A stretch of DNA of 64,000 nucleotides. It comes from Nostoc edaphicum CCNP1411. Its GTDB lineage: Bacteria; Cyanobacteriota; Cyanobacteriia; Cyanobacteriales; Nostocaceae. The DNA lies in NCBI RefSeq assembly GCF_014023275.1, contig NZ_CP054698.1, forward strand, positions 4,030,001-4,094,000, written 5' to 3'. The notes under the pieces were generated by a model that saw nothing but the letters and a program-made list of their open reading frames with translations, was not told the origin of the DNA and ran no database searches. This document shows positions 17,132 to 26,033 of the stretch, piece by piece. Position 1 is the stretch's first letter, and every line of letters starts with the position of its first letter. The position numbers were made by a program, and so were the translations under genes.

Positions 17132-17704
17132 TTACAACTTAACAATAAAACTCTCTCGAATATGAAAGTCAGCCTCCGCGCCTCGATGAGTTAACGCCCA
17201 GTAAGTCACCTCACCATCTTTATGTTTGATGACAGTCGTAATACCAACTTCAATGGCTTGCTCCACAGAGATGATTTTATCCAAATCGACATTTAAGGTC
17301 AGTACTAAACTATCAGCTTGATTGTCAACATTAAACGGTAGATTTTCAAAAGCTGTTTCCTCTTGCATCCGTTGACGGTAGCCATCAAAGCGATAGACAT
17401 TCCAGTGTCCGGCGGGGGAAAGGTTAAATTCCCAATATCGTTGAGCATCTTTGATGCCAAGAAAAAACTCAAAGCAGGTTTCTTTCCACAATTCATGCTT
17501 GCGTGATGGCGTGTTTGCTGGTGGGGCGATATCTTCTCTGCGATCCGCTACAGACTTTGCCAACACAATTTCTTTTAAATTGCCTCCAAGAGTGTAGCAG
17601 ATAGTAAGTTGATTAGAATTTCGAGCGATATTGCCTGCAATTTTTAAATTAGGAAAGAACTCGGTAGAGGGGAAGGGTTGCAGGGAAAATGTCTGTTCGG
17701 TCAT
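17132..17704 (-). CDS. DOMON-like domain protein
   Basis: 190 residues from MTEQTFSLQPF. The ATG (17704-17702) overlaps the stop TGA of the upstream kinase-like gene in an ATGA, so translation is probably coupled and the longer in-frame start at 17728 is unlikely. The beta-rich sequence with ELWKETCFEFFLG, YWEFNLSPAGHWNVYRFDGYR and VGITTVIKHKDGEVTYWALTHRG is the cyanobacterial DOMON-like type, related to carbohydrate-binding module 9 folds. A sugar or haem ligand is possible from the fold. No signal peptide, so cytoplasmic. Pairing with an N-acetylhexosamine-kinase-like enzyme suggests sugar binding or metabolism. Confidence 0.78.
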   Translation of the reverse strand: MTEQTFSLQPFPSTEFFPNLKIAGNIARNSNQLTICYTLGGNLKEIVLAKSVADRREDIAPPANTPSRKHELWKETCFEFFLGIKDAQRYWEFNLSPAGHWNVYRFDGYRQRMQEETAFENLPFNVDNQADSLVLTLNVDLDKIISVEQAIEVGITTVIKHKDGEVTYWALTHRGAEADFHIRESFIVKL

Positions 17705-18819
17705 TTCATGTCTTGAATAATGTTGCAAATTTGCGTTTTTTGAGATTCAATACTTTCGGTAAGCTTAAACTGGACGATCGCTCTTGCCAAGTTATGTTCT
17801 GGATGTTTGACTTTGAAGTAAACATTCCCTGCTAAATAATCAGCAAAGAATCTCAATCCTAGTTCAAAGGCGATGAGACGGATGGCATCATATATATAGG
17901 CATAATCATTCTCGGTAAGAAATGCCTTGGCCACAGCAAGATAACCCTGTAGGATTTCCTGACACAGGTCAGTATCGAAACAAACACTTTCCCAATTCTC
18001 AGTTTCTTCTCCAGCCGGATTGCAGCCCGATCGCAAGCAATCGCCAATATCGTAATGTACCAGACCGGGTTTAACAGTGTCCAGGTCTATGACGCTGACA
18101 GCTTGCTGGGTAGCAGTGTCAAACATCACGTTATTGATTTTTGGATCGCCGTGCATCAGACGCAGAGGTAGTTTGCCTTCAGTTTTGGCATTTTCTAGGA
18201 TATGTGCAAAGGTTTGGCGATCGCTAACAAACTGCAAGCAATAATTAACTTCAGCAGATTGAAACGCACTAGTTTTCGCCAAAACTTCCTCGTAATGCTG
18301 GAGATAAAGCGGTGTAATATGGAATCCTTCAAGGGTATCAGCAAGTTTTTCTGGTGGTAAATCGCTGATTAAATTGTGGAACATCCCCAAGGCATAACCG
18401 ATTTCTTTGGCATGGGAGCGATCGCTCATAGTATCAAAGGACTGGGAGCCTTCAATAAAGCTAATCGCCCGCCAAAATGAGCCATCTACGTCCCTCCAGT
18501 GGTCTTGAGCGTTTTTGGTCAATAGTACGCGTGGCACTTCCCAGCGACGATTCAGGGGTGTATGCTGCAACCGTTTGCGAACATGCTCAGTGAAGGTACG
18601 CATATTCTGCATAATCAGTTGTGGCTGGCGGAATACCTGCGTGTTGATGCGTTGCAGGACAAAATGCTGTTCTTCTGAAGAATTTAGAGTTACCAAAAAG
18701 GTGTCATTAATATTACCACTTCCAAATGATTTCACGCCTGTAACCTTACCTAGTTGGGCGAATTGGTCTGCGATCGCCATTAGATTTTGGGTATTCTGTG
18801 TATTGATTTCTTCTGTCAT
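17701..18819 (-). CDS. N-acetylhexosamine 1-kinase-like phosphotransferase (APH fold)
   Basis: 372 residues of the aminoglycoside phosphotransferase/choline kinase fold. Key motifs: GSGNINDTFLV (nucleotide loop, about 33-43), FVLQRINTQVF, catalytic LMHGDPKINNVMFD (Asp and Asn; about 227-240) and metal-binding VIDLDT. The order and the phrases YDIGDCLRSG, ELGLRFFADYLAGNVYF and HNLARAIVQFKL strongly recall bifidobacterial N-acetylhexosamine 1-kinase (NahK, 359 residues). Substrate specificity is inference; an amino sugar such as GlcNAc is plausible. It heads a two-gene unit with the overlapping DOMON-like gene. Confidence 0.82.
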   Translation of the reverse strand: MTEEINTQNTQNLMAIADQFAQLGKVTGVKSFGSGNINDTFLVTLNSSEEQHFVLQRINTQVFRQPQLIMQNMRTFTEHVRKRLQHTPLNRRWEVPRVLLTKNAQDHWRDVDGSFWRAISFIEGSQSFDTMSDRSHAKEIGYALGMFHNLISDLPPEKLADTLEGFHITPLYLQHYEEVLAKTSAFQSAEVNYCLQFVSDRQTFAHILENAKTEGKLPLRLMHGDPKINNVMFDTATQQAVSVIDLDTVKPGLVHYDIGDCLRSGCNPAGEETENWESVCFDTDLCQEILQGYLAVAKAFLTENDYAYIYDAIRLIAFELGLRFFADYLAGNVYFKVKHPEHNLARAIVQFKLTESIESQKTQICNIIQDMK

Positions 18820-19019
18820 GTGTTTAACCTGTACTACTCCTCACCTACATTGCACGCAAGCAATAGGGGATATCGTAGCGCAAGTGTCAAGATAATTCGT
18901 AATGACGCTCTCTACGAGACGCTGCGCGAACGAATACTCGCTAACGCTGCGCTAACGTAATTCGTAATTGATTATTCAAATGTCAATTATGAATCTTTAA
19001 AAGTACTATAGCAATCTTG

Positions 19020-19070
19020 AATCATTTGTGAAAAACAAGATCCCCGACTTCTCAAAGAAGTCGGGGATCT
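19020..19070 (-). terminator. Strong hairpin, shared repeat with the gyrB terminator
   Basis: 15-bp perfect stem at 19038-19052 and 19056-19070 (AGATCCCCGACTTCT), loop CAA. It lies just behind the Tudor-type gene read on the minus strand. The preceding AATCATT.GT.AAAAACA is shared with the element at 25104-25153, so this is a dispersed repeat serving as a terminator. Confidence 0.6.
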
Positions 19071-19089
19071 GTGGGTTGCAATTTAATAG

Positions 19090-20394
19090 TTAGGAAATCT
19101 CATCATTATCAACCCACTCGTCATAAGATGAATCATAACCAACGTAGTGAAGATAATATTGCTGACCTTGGATTTGCTCAATCGTTGCGGAATACCAAGC
19201 TTCTTGCTCATCATCCCAACATTTGACCTTTTGACCTACTGCATATCCATTCTCATCAGCGGAGCGAAGATCGCGAGTCCGAATGTCATCTTCGCCTACC
19301 CACTCGTCATAAGATGAACCGTAACCAAGGTAATGAATAAAGAATTGGTCATCTTGGATTTTTTCAATTGTACCCTGATACCAATCCTCGTCCTCACTAT
19401 CCCAAACTTCTACTGTTTTGCTTAATTCATACTGATTCTTATCTGACTTAACAGCAGATGAGACATCTTGGATCGGCTTTTGTGACTCTTGTTGAATTTC
19501 TTCTTTTACTAAAGTGTATGCTTGCAAAATTAAACTGCGAGCAACAGTTTGAATTCCCGTATGCTCATAATAATTGGTAGTTTGATCTAGGAATGCTGCA
19601 ACAAAATCTAAATTATCATCAGCAATCTGAATAAAATTACCCAAATGGCTAGAAATTGATTGCGGAGTTATGCCTGTCTTGGATACTAAGTTATTCATCC
19701 AGCCTTGCACAGAGTTGAAACCCTGACTGATAAAACCAACTTTATCAGAGGGGTTACTACCTGGGAGAAAGTTATTAACGGCTAAGAAAACCGGATTTTG
19801 AGTTATTGCGTTAGTATCAGTACCACTAATAACTCCCTGAATTTTGCTGAGGAAATCGGGGCCTAATGGGAGAATTCCATCTAGACAGACTAGAGCGGCC
19901 ATTCGCATTAGGGATGCATTTTGATAGTTGTTAGCGAGAGAATTAGCAAACTCTTGGGGATTAGGTTGAGGAATGCCATTTAGTTTACAAAAGGCAATGA
20001 TTTCGACAGCAATTTTTAGTACTAAGTCAATGGATTGAGTGACATCAGCTTTGGGAGTAATATTGCCTAAAAAAGACAGAAAGCCGATTTTCTCACTGAC
20101 TTTATTCGCTAAAGCCGCCGCCGCCATAGCTGTGTCTGCCTTATCAATTGTTTGATAAAGTTTGATTGCGAACTGGTAGCCTAGTTGAGGATCTTGGTAT
20201 AAAGTGACGGCGCGATCGCGGATTTTCTGAATTACCTTAGCATCGGTTTCTCCAGTGATGCTGCGAATATTATTGTCAAACCCCGTCAAATTGCTCCACT
20301 CACCTGGTGCTACATAATCAAGAGCCTTTAAAACTTTGACAGTGATATTGTCAGTCGGTAACTCGTCAACCAACTGAATAATTGATTTATCCAT
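19090..20394 (-). CDS. Unknown helical protein with two C-terminal Tudor-knot/Agenet-like domains
   Basis: 434 residues. Residues 1-300 are mostly helical and not recognised (PGEWSNLTGFDNNIRSITGE near the start). A linker (about 300-320) leads to two tandem about 51-residue units at 322-372 and 384-434. Both read VxVWDxExExWYxGTI, then HYxGYxSSYDEWVxxDxI. This is the chromo-barrel/Tudor-knot pattern of eukaryotic MOF/MRG proteins, with aromatic residues W, Y, Y and W suited to binding methylated lysine or RNA. In bacteria its ligand is unknown. No signal peptide. It is monocistronic, with an IS630 insertion 250 bp upstream of its start. Confidence 0.72.
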   Translation of the reverse strand: MDKSIIQLVDELPTDNITVKVLKALDYVAPGEWSNLTGFDNNIRSITGETDAKVIQKIRDRAVTLYQDPQLGYQFAIKLYQTIDKADTAMAAAALANKVSEKIGFLSFLGNITPKADVTQSIDLVLKIAVEIIAFCKLNGIPQPNPQEFANSLANNYQNASLMRMAALVCLDGILPLGPDFLSKIQGVISGTDTNAITQNPVFLAVNNFLPGSNPSDKVGFISQGFNSVQGWMNNLVSKTGITPQSISSHLGNFIQIADDNLDFVAAFLDQTTNYYEHTGIQTVARSLILQAYTLVKEEIQQESQKPIQDVSSAVKSDKNQYELSKTVEVWDSEDEDWYQGTIEKIQDDQFFIHYLGYGSSYDEWVGEDDIRTRDLRSADENGYAVGQKVKCWDDEQEAWYSATIEQIQGQQYYLHYVGYDSSYDEWVDNDEIS

Positions 20395-20644
20395 CAGCCG
20401 ATCCTCAAAACTCCAAATATCGTTGCAACACGATTCAGATCAGCCCACACCCTACAGAAAGCCTTTCTCTCGTCGGCGATGGGCGAATTACTGAACCGTA
20501 TTCATAGAGTTCCCGAACCTGACTAAAAAATAACGATGTTACCAACAGGTTCTACAACTAAGAGATATTACATAGGCGATCGCACTCATCTTGACTAAAT
20601 AATAACGACAACGTGCTGAACAAGCAGAACAACGCACCCAATTA
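20395..20644. other. Upstream region of the Tudor-type gene
   Basis: 250 bases ending at the IS630 left end. Probably carries the promoter for the gene at 19090-20394 (minus). Contains one HIP1 site (GCGATCGC) at 20576-20583; no clear boxes or hairpins. Confidence 0.35.
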
Positions 20645-20709
20645 TACCAATTTGAAAAAAGAATGCGACAGATGGTAAATGTAAGAAAGGTAGCAATTCA
20701 GGGTATGTG

Positions 20710-21216
20710 ATGGCAGGCATAACACATATTGAAATCAAAGAAAGTGTGGAGGAACTGGAGGCGTTAGTACGCCAGGAGAAAAATGCTCGACTCAAAGAAC
20801 GTGTACAAGCACTATATTTGATTAAAGCCCAACAGTTGAATGTATGTGCGATCGCAAAAACTCTGGGAAGGCATCGGGGCACGGTTCAAAGGTGGTTGGC
20901 AGATTATCGAAATAGAGGAATTGAGGCGGTTGTTGAGTTTGGAACAAGTCCAGGTCGAACACGTATAATACCAAATTGGGCAGTGTCGAGCTTGAAAAAG
21001 CAACTCGAACAGCCTGAAGGTGGATTTCAACGTTACACCCAGATTCAGCATTGGTTAGATACTGTGTTAGGGGTGCAAGCAGAATATGCAACTGTACATT
21101 ACTTGACGCGTTACAGGCTCAAAGCCAAGCTCAAAGTTCCGCGTCCGCGTAGCCAAAAGCAGGATTTGGAAAAATTAGAGGCTTTTAAAAAAACCTCGGT
21201 GACGACTTGCAATTAA
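20710..21216 (+). CDS. IS630 transposase, OrfA (helix-turn-helix part)
   Basis: 168 residues from ATG 20710 (a GTG directly before is alternative). Contains the helix-turn-helix of IS630 transposases: ERVQALYLIKAQQLNVCAIAKTLGRHRGTVQRWLADYRNRG, then the GFQRYTQIQHWL region. It ends in the run EAFKKTSVTTCN after TTTTAAAAAAACC. A -1 shift on the seven A residues (about 21189-21195) would continue as KKNLGDDLQLIAQY into OrfB. Programmed frameshifting is common in such two-frame IS elements; a decayed copy with a plain mutation is the alternative. Confidence 0.82.
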   Translation: MAGITHIEIKESVEELEALVRQEKNARLKERVQALYLIKAQQLNVCAIAKTLGRHRGTVQRWLADYRNRGIEAVVEFGTSPGRTRIIPNWAVSSLKKQLEQPEGGFQRYTQIQHWLDTVLGVQAEYATVHYLTRYRLKAKLKVPRPRSQKQDLEKLEAFKKTSVTTCN

Positions 21217-21782
21217 TTGCTCAATACAGCGCCATCATGTTACCCCAGTACGAGAATATCCGTTATTTCGTACAAGATGAAAGTCGATTTGGACTTAAAA
21301 CCATTGAAGGGCGCAAGATTACTCTTCCTGGAGTTAAGCCTATTGGTGAGTGGCAATGGCAGTTTAAAGCGTTTTGGCTATACGGAGCAGTTGAACCGCT
21401 CACGGGTGAAAGTTTATTTTGGCAGTTTTCTCATGTCGATACTGAATGCTATCAGCAATTTTTAAACGAGTTCGCTGCCTGTTATCCCAACTCACTCAAC
21501 ATTCTACAAGTCGATAACGGCTTGTTTCATAAAGCTAAACGTTTACAAATTCCAGAGAATATCGTTCTGTTGTTCCAGCCAGCCCATTCTCCTGAACTTA
21601 ACCCGATAGAGCGCGTCTGGGAACATCTCAAGCAAGACCTGAAATGGGAGTTATTTGATAACCTGGAGCATCTGCGAACCAAAGTTGCTCAACTTCTTAC
21701 TGAACTGACTCCTAAAATTGCTGCTTCTTTGACTGGTTATGACTTCATCCTAAATGCCTTATCTGTCGCAAACATTTTTTGA
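21207..21782 (+). CDS. IS630 transposase, OrfB (DDE catalytic part)
   Basis: About 190 residues in the -1 frame relative to OrfA, overlapping it by 10 bp. All three acidic residues of the catalytic core are in place: Asp in YFVQDESRFGL, Asp in LQVDNGLFHK and Glu in HSPELNPIERVWEHLK. The stop lies just inside the right inverted repeat. The ATG at 21207 may not be used alone; the product is expected as an OrfA-OrfB fusion. The element therefore looks potentially active. Confidence 0.83.
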   Translation: MQLIAQYSAIMLPQYENIRYFVQDESRFGLKTIEGRKITLPGVKPIGEWQWQFKAFWLYGAVEPLTGESLFWQFSHVDTECYQQFLNEFAACYPNSLNILQVDNGLFHKAKRLQIPENIVLLFQPAHSPELNPIERVWEHLKQDLKWELFDNLEHLRTKVAQLLTELTPKIAASLTGYDFILNALSVANIF

Positions 21783-21908
21783 ATTGGTATTATTACCAGA
21801 TAGGCTACGGGCTATGAGTGTAAATACTGACACTCTATAAGAGAGTAGTACAACACGGCGGAAATAAACCAATCATTCCAAATCAACGAAACCCTTATGC
21901 TGTATTCA

Positions 21909-21936
21909 TTTTTAATTTTTAATTTTTAATTTTTAA
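21909..21936. repeat. STRR: heptamer TTTTTAA
   Basis: Four exact TTTTTAA units in the spacer between the IS and miaA. A CCGCCTT...AAGGCGG inverted repeat (about 21940-21967) follows and may end the miaA transcript. Confidence 0.7.
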
Positions 21937-22002
21937 TTCCGCCTTGCAGTACTAGCTGTAAAGGCGGAAAGTTTTTTGTGTCTTTGCATGAGCAAAAAAA
22001 TC

Positions 22003-22908
22003 TCACAAGCTTGTGCAACTTAAAAACTCATTTATACGATGCCAAACCTTCTCTAATAAATCAAGATTATCCGCATCAAACCATTCAATTTTTGGATATG
22101 CCCGGAACCAAGTACGTTGTCGCTTGGCAAATTGCCTTGTATGCAAAATTGTTAATTCTTTCGCTTCATCCAAAGAAATATTGCCAGACAAATATTGCTT
22201 GATTTCTTGATACCCCAAAGTATTCAATAAAGACAAATCAGCGCCATATTTTTGACAAAGATACTCCACCTCAGCAACTAAACCATTTGCTATCATTTGC
22301 TCAGTACGCTGTTGAATACGAACACCCAATCTTTCAACATCGCAATCTAAACCAATTTGCAAAATCGGATAATTTGGTGGATTCTCCCCTTGCTGTTCTG
22401 AAATTGGATGTCCAGTTACATAAAATACCTCCAATGCTCGTAAAGTCCGGACTGAATCATTGCCATGAATTTTTTGTGCGGCAACTGGATCAACTTGTTG
22501 TAACATTGCGTAGAGTTGTGGTTGACCGAGAGATTCCAGTTGCGATCGCAATTCTGTTTGTGGTGCAACTCTCGGAATTTTCATTCCTTGGACAATAGAA
22601 CGGATATATAAACCAGTGCCACCAACTAACAAAAGTGGTGTAACATCAACAGAAGCAATTAAGGCTTGTGTTTGCTCCTGGTAGTCTGCTACTGTCATCA
22701 TGTCTGTTGGATCGCAGATATCTATTAAATAATGTGGCACCAATTTTTGTTCAGCCACAGTCGGTTTTGCCGTCCCAATATCAAACTCACGATAAACTTG
22801 ACGAGAATCAGCACTGAGAATTACAGAACCCAACCGCATCGCCAAAGCCAAAGCCAAACCAGACTTACCTGTTGCCGTCGCCCCACAAATCACAATTAAT
22901 TTAGTCAT
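22003..22908 (-). CDS. miaA: tRNA dimethylallyltransferase
   Basis: 301 residues. Walker A GATATGKS at 9-16, SADSRQVYREFDIGTAKPT (30-49), DICDPTD, LLVGGTGLYI and ILHTRQFAKRQRTWFR are diagnostic of MiaA. It transfers the dimethylallyl group to A37 of tRNAs reading UNN codons. Full length. Its start is preceded by GTCATTT-type repeats and a pyrimidine tract, and it is divergent from gyrB. Cytoplasmic. Confidence 0.95.
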   Translation of the reverse strand: MTKLIVICGATATGKSGLALALAMRLGSVILSADSRQVYREFDIGTAKPTVAEQKLVPHYLIDICDPTDMMTVADYQEQTQALIASVDVTPLLLVGGTGLYIRSIVQGMKIPRVAPQTELRSQLESLGQPQLYAMLQQVDPVAAQKIHGNDSVRTLRALEVFYVTGHPISEQQGENPPNYPILQIGLDCDVERLGVRIQQRTEQMIANGLVAEVEYLCQKYGADLSLLNTLGYQEIKQYLSGNISLDEAKELTILHTRQFAKRQRTWFRAYPKIEWFDADNLDLLEKVWHRINEFLSCTSL

Positions 22909-23007
22909 TAGTCATTTGTCATTTGTCATTGGTCAAGATTTAGAAATTCTTCCCCTGCTTCCCCTGCCTCCTCTGCCCCCTCTGCTCCCTCTACTCTCCT
23001 TGCCCCT
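22909..23007. repeat. STRR GTCATTT and pyrimidine-rich CCCCTGC/CTCCTCTG tract
   Basis: 22909-22934 has GTCATTT-type heptamers. 22943-23005 is almost pure pyrimidine with repeated CCCCTGC and CCTCTGC units. A very similar tract lies inside the gyrase A-type gene at about 30760-30818 and before 33402. Confidence 0.65.
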
Positions 23008-23151
23008 CTTCCACGGTAGTGCAACCCCAGTATAAACTTCTCTTGAAAATGCCCTACAGACGCCAGCAAGGCTTTTGTGTTACAATTTTGGAGTGTTTTT
23101 ACTTTTATTTGCCTTTTGGCGAGTTCAACCCCACGCATCAGGAGAGTTTAC

Positions 23152-25089
23152 ATGACGAGCAGTTACAGTGCCGATCAGATTCAAGTTCTGGAAGGTCTGG
23201 AAGCCGTCCGCAAAAGACCAGGAATGTACATCGGTACCACTGGGCCGCGAGGACTCCACCATTTAGTTTACGAGGTGGTGGACAATTCAATCGATGAGGC
23301 TTTGGCGGGTCATTGCACTCATATAGAGGTGGATATCAACGCTGATGGTTCAGTGACTGTAACAGATGATGGTCGCGGTATTCCCGTCGATACTCACTCG
23401 CGCACCGGAAAATCGGCTTTGGAAACCGTTATGACGGTACTGCACGCCGGTGGTAAGTTTGGCGGCGGTGGCTACAAAGTTTCTGGAGGATTACACGGGG
23501 TTGGTATTTCTGTTGTTAATGCCCTATCTGAGGTTGTAGAAGTTACTGTTTGGCGAGATAAAAAAGTTCATCTCCAACGCTATGAACGCGGTATCCCAGT
23601 TACTGAACTGCAAGCAAAGCCTTACAAGGAAGCTAGAACTGGAACTTCTGTCACCTTTAAGCCAGATACCCAAATCTTTACTACTAGCATTGAGTTTGAT
23701 TACATCACTTTATCAGGTCGCCTACGGGAATTGGCGTATCTGAATGCGGGTGTCAAAATTACCTTTACTGACAACCGTCTAGAACTACTAAAAAGCGATA
23801 CACCGAAAGTAGAATCCTACAATTACAAGGGTGGTATTAAAGAATATATCGCTTACATGAACCGTGAGAAGCAGCCGTTGCATGAAGAAATTATCTATGT
23901 GCAGGGGGAACGCAACAATGTACAAGTGGAAGTTTCACTGCAATGGTGTACTGATGCTTACACAGATAATGTGCTAGGTTTTGCTAACAATATTCGCACG
24001 GTAGATGGTGGTACGCACTTAGAAGGGTTAAAAGCGGTTCTGACTCGGACATTAAATGCGATCGCTCGCAAGCGGAATAAAATTAAAGATAATGAACCAA
24101 ACCTCAGTGGCGAACACGTCCGCGAAGGTCTGACAGCCGTAATTTCCGTTAAAGTCCCCGACCCAGAATTTGAAGGACAAACCAAAACTAAACTTGGTAA
24201 TACCGAAGTCCGGGGAATTGTCGATTCTTTAGTGGGAGAAGTCCTCACTGAGTATCTAGAGTTTCATCCTGCTATAGCCGACTCAATTTTAGATAAAGCG
24301 ATCCAAGCTTTCAAAGCCGCAGAAGCAGCGCGTCATGCACGGGAATTAGTTCGACGCAAATCCGTACTAGAATCTTCGCCATTACCTGGTAAGTTGGCAG
24401 ATTGCAGTTCTCGTGACCCTAGCGAATCTGAGATATTCATCGTGGAAGGGGACTCAGCAGGTGGGAGTGCAAAACAAGGACGCGATCGCCGCACTCAAGC
24501 AATCTTGCCTCTACGTGGTAAAATTCTCAACATTGAAAAAACCGACGACGCTAAAATCTATAAAAATAACGAAGTTCAATCGTTAATTACAGCACTTGGT
24601 TTAGGTGTTAAAGGTGATGAATTCGATTCCACTCAACTGCGTTATCACCGCATAGTCATTATGACGGACGCTGACGTAGATGGAGCGCACATTCGGACTT
24701 TGTTGTTAACATTCTTCTATCGATATCAACGGGCACTCATCGAACAAGGCTTTATTTATATTGCTTGTCCCCCACTGTTTAAAGTAGAACGGGGACGTAA
24801 TCATGAGTATTGCTATAGCGATCGCGAAAAAAATCAAGCGATCGCCAAATTTCCGGCTAACGCCAACTATACCATCCAACGCTTCAAAGGTTTGGGTGAA
24901 ATGATGCCACAACAACTCTGGGACACCACCATGAACCCAGAAACTCGTAAAATGAAGCAAGTCGAAATTGAGGATGCCGCTGAAGCTGATCGCATCTTCA
25001 CAATTTTAATGGGCGATCGGGTCGCACCCAGAAGAGAATTCATCGAAACCTATGGTTCTAAACTCAACTTCACCGATCTAGATATCTAA
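23152..25089 (+). CDS. gyrB: DNA gyrase subunit B
   Basis: 645 residues from ATG 23152, chosen because AGGAGA sits seven bases upstream and family similarity starts at [20 protein letters not shown]; the frame opens 25 codons earlier. GHKL ATPase domain: [61 protein letters not shown] and [12 protein letters not shown]. The C-terminal part has RFKGLGEM. Full length without insertions. It works with subunit A to introduce negative supercoils; gyrA-type subunits are encoded apart in cyanobacteria (one lies at 29822). Confidence 0.96.
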   Translation: MTSSYSADQIQVLEGLEAVRKRPGMYIGTTGPRGLHHLVYEVVDNSIDEALAGHCTHIEVDINADGSVTVTDDGRGIPVDTHSRTGKSALETVMTVLHAGGKFGGGGYKVSGGLHGVGISVVNALSEVVEVTVWRDKKVHLQRYERGIPVTELQAKPYKEARTGTSVTFKPDTQIFTTSIEFDYITLSGRLRELAYLNAGVKITFTDNRLELLKSDTPKVESYNYKGGIKEYIAYMNREKQPLHEEIIYVQGERNNVQVEVSLQWCTDAYTDNVLGFANNIRTVDGGTHLEGLKAVLTRTLNAIARKRNKIKDNEPNLSGEHVREGLTAVISVKVPDPEFEGQTKTKLGNTEVRGIVDSLVGEVLTEYLEFHPAIADSILDKAIQAFKAAEAARHARELVRRKSVLESSPLPGKLADCSSRDPSESEIFIVEGDSAGGSAKQGRDRRTQAILPLRGKILNIEKTDDAKIYKNNEVQSLITALGLGVKGDEFDSTQLRYHRIVIMTDADVDGAHIRTLLLTFFYRYQRALIEQGFIYIACPPLFKVERGRNHEYCYSDREKNQAIAKFPANANYTIQRFKGLGEMMPQQLWDTTMNPETRKMKQVEIEDAAEADRIFTILMGDRVAPRREFIETYGSKLNFTDLDI

Positions 25090-25103
25090 TATCAGCAGTC
25101 CTA

Positions 25104-25153
25104 AATCATTCGTAAAAAACAAGATCCCCGATTTCTGGAGAAATCGGGGATCT
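25104..25153 (+). terminator. gyrB terminator hairpin
   Basis: 14-bp stem AGATCCCCGATTTC (25122-25135) and its complement (25140-25153), loop TGGA, 32 bp after the gyrB stop. Same dispersed element as 19020-19070 with paired changes in the stem (C-G to T-A), which supports a selected structure. Confidence 0.65.
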
Positions 25154-25385
25154 TTGGCTTTGAAGTCTTGATTGACATTCCCAGAACAAACCTTTGCTAA
25201 AGATTTTATATCCAAAATACTATAAAGACTACCTCTTTTGGCTGATGACAAACCATGAAATATATAAATCTTTTATATTAATAATTTTTCATACTACAAA
25301 CTATGTCGTTAGAGGAGTGACTATATCCATAAATTCATTAACTATTGTTAATGATCCCCTATTTAACAGGATTCTACACAAAGCT

Positions 25386-26033
25386 ATGAAAGCGAGCAAA
25401 GGCATAGTAGAAAAAGCATTGTTCAATATTATTGGCATAGGTAGCTTGGTTGCTCTGTCTGCCTGCGCTCAACCTGTCACAGAAACTCCCACTGCAACTG
25501 TCCCTCCCGTTGCCGAAACCCCCATAACAACTGTTCCTCCCGTTACACCAACTCCTACTGCCGCCACTGCCAACCAAAATTTAGCAGAACTGGCAACATC
25601 CGCAGCTAGTCAAGGACAGTTTAAAACCCTCATCCAAGCAGTGCAAGCTGCTGGCTTAACTGAACAATTGTCTACACCAGGCCCTTACACAGTATTTGCA
25701 CCGACTGACGCCGCTTTCTCTGCTTTACCGAAAGCTACTCTAGACCAACTCTTGCAGCCAGCCAACAAACAACAATTAGTCAGGCTTCTGGCCTACCATG
25801 TCGTCCCTGGGGGAACTACCTCCCAGCAATTGACATCTGGAGAAGTTAAAACAGTTGAGGGTAGTACCGTGAAAGTAACGGTTGATCGTGCTAGCAACTC
25901 AATTACAGTCAACAACGCTAAAGTGACTCAGCCAGATATCCCAGCTAACAACGGCATTGTTCATGTAGTTGATCAGGTACTTCTCCCACCTAATTTTGCT
26001 GCAAGTCTAAACACAACCCCAACACCACGATAG
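25386..26033 (+). CDS. Fasciclin-domain lipoprotein
   Basis: 215 residues from ATG 25386 (MKASKGIVEKAL); the 64 upstream in-frame codons are not signal-like. A lipoprotein signal with lipobox VALSAC puts the mature Cys near residue 25. A Pro/Thr-rich spacer (about 26-60; TETPTATVPPVAETPITTVP) follows, then one fasciclin (FAS1) domain of about 130 residues with H1 FAPTDAAFSALP and H2 LLAYHVVPGG, and NGIVHVVDQVLLPP at its end. FAS1 proteins mediate adhesion at the cell surface. Monocistronic, 300 bp after gyrB and its terminator. Confidence 0.88.
   Translation: MKASKGIVEKALFNIIGIGSLVALSACAQPVTETPTATVPPVAETPITTVPPVTPTPTAATANQNLAELATSAASQGQFKTLIQAVQAAGLTEQLSTPGPYTVFAPTDAAFSALPKATLDQLLQPANKQQLVRLLAYHVVPGGTTSQQLTSGEVKTVEGSTVKVTVDRASNSITVNNAKVTQPDIPANNGIVHVVDQVLLPPNFAASLNTTPTPR

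Larger units (their letters stand above)
20645..21789 (+). mobile_element. IS630-family insertion sequence
   Basis: Bounded by about 27-bp imperfect inverted repeats at 20645-20671 and 21763-21789 (outer TACCAATT, inner TGCGACAG; five mismatches), with TA at both ends as expected for IS630/Tc1-mariner insertion. It carries two overlapping open frames for a DDE transposase. The frame change is of the -1 type at an A-run near 21189. A 26-bp match to the left end also occurs alone at 47771-47796. Confidence 0.85.
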
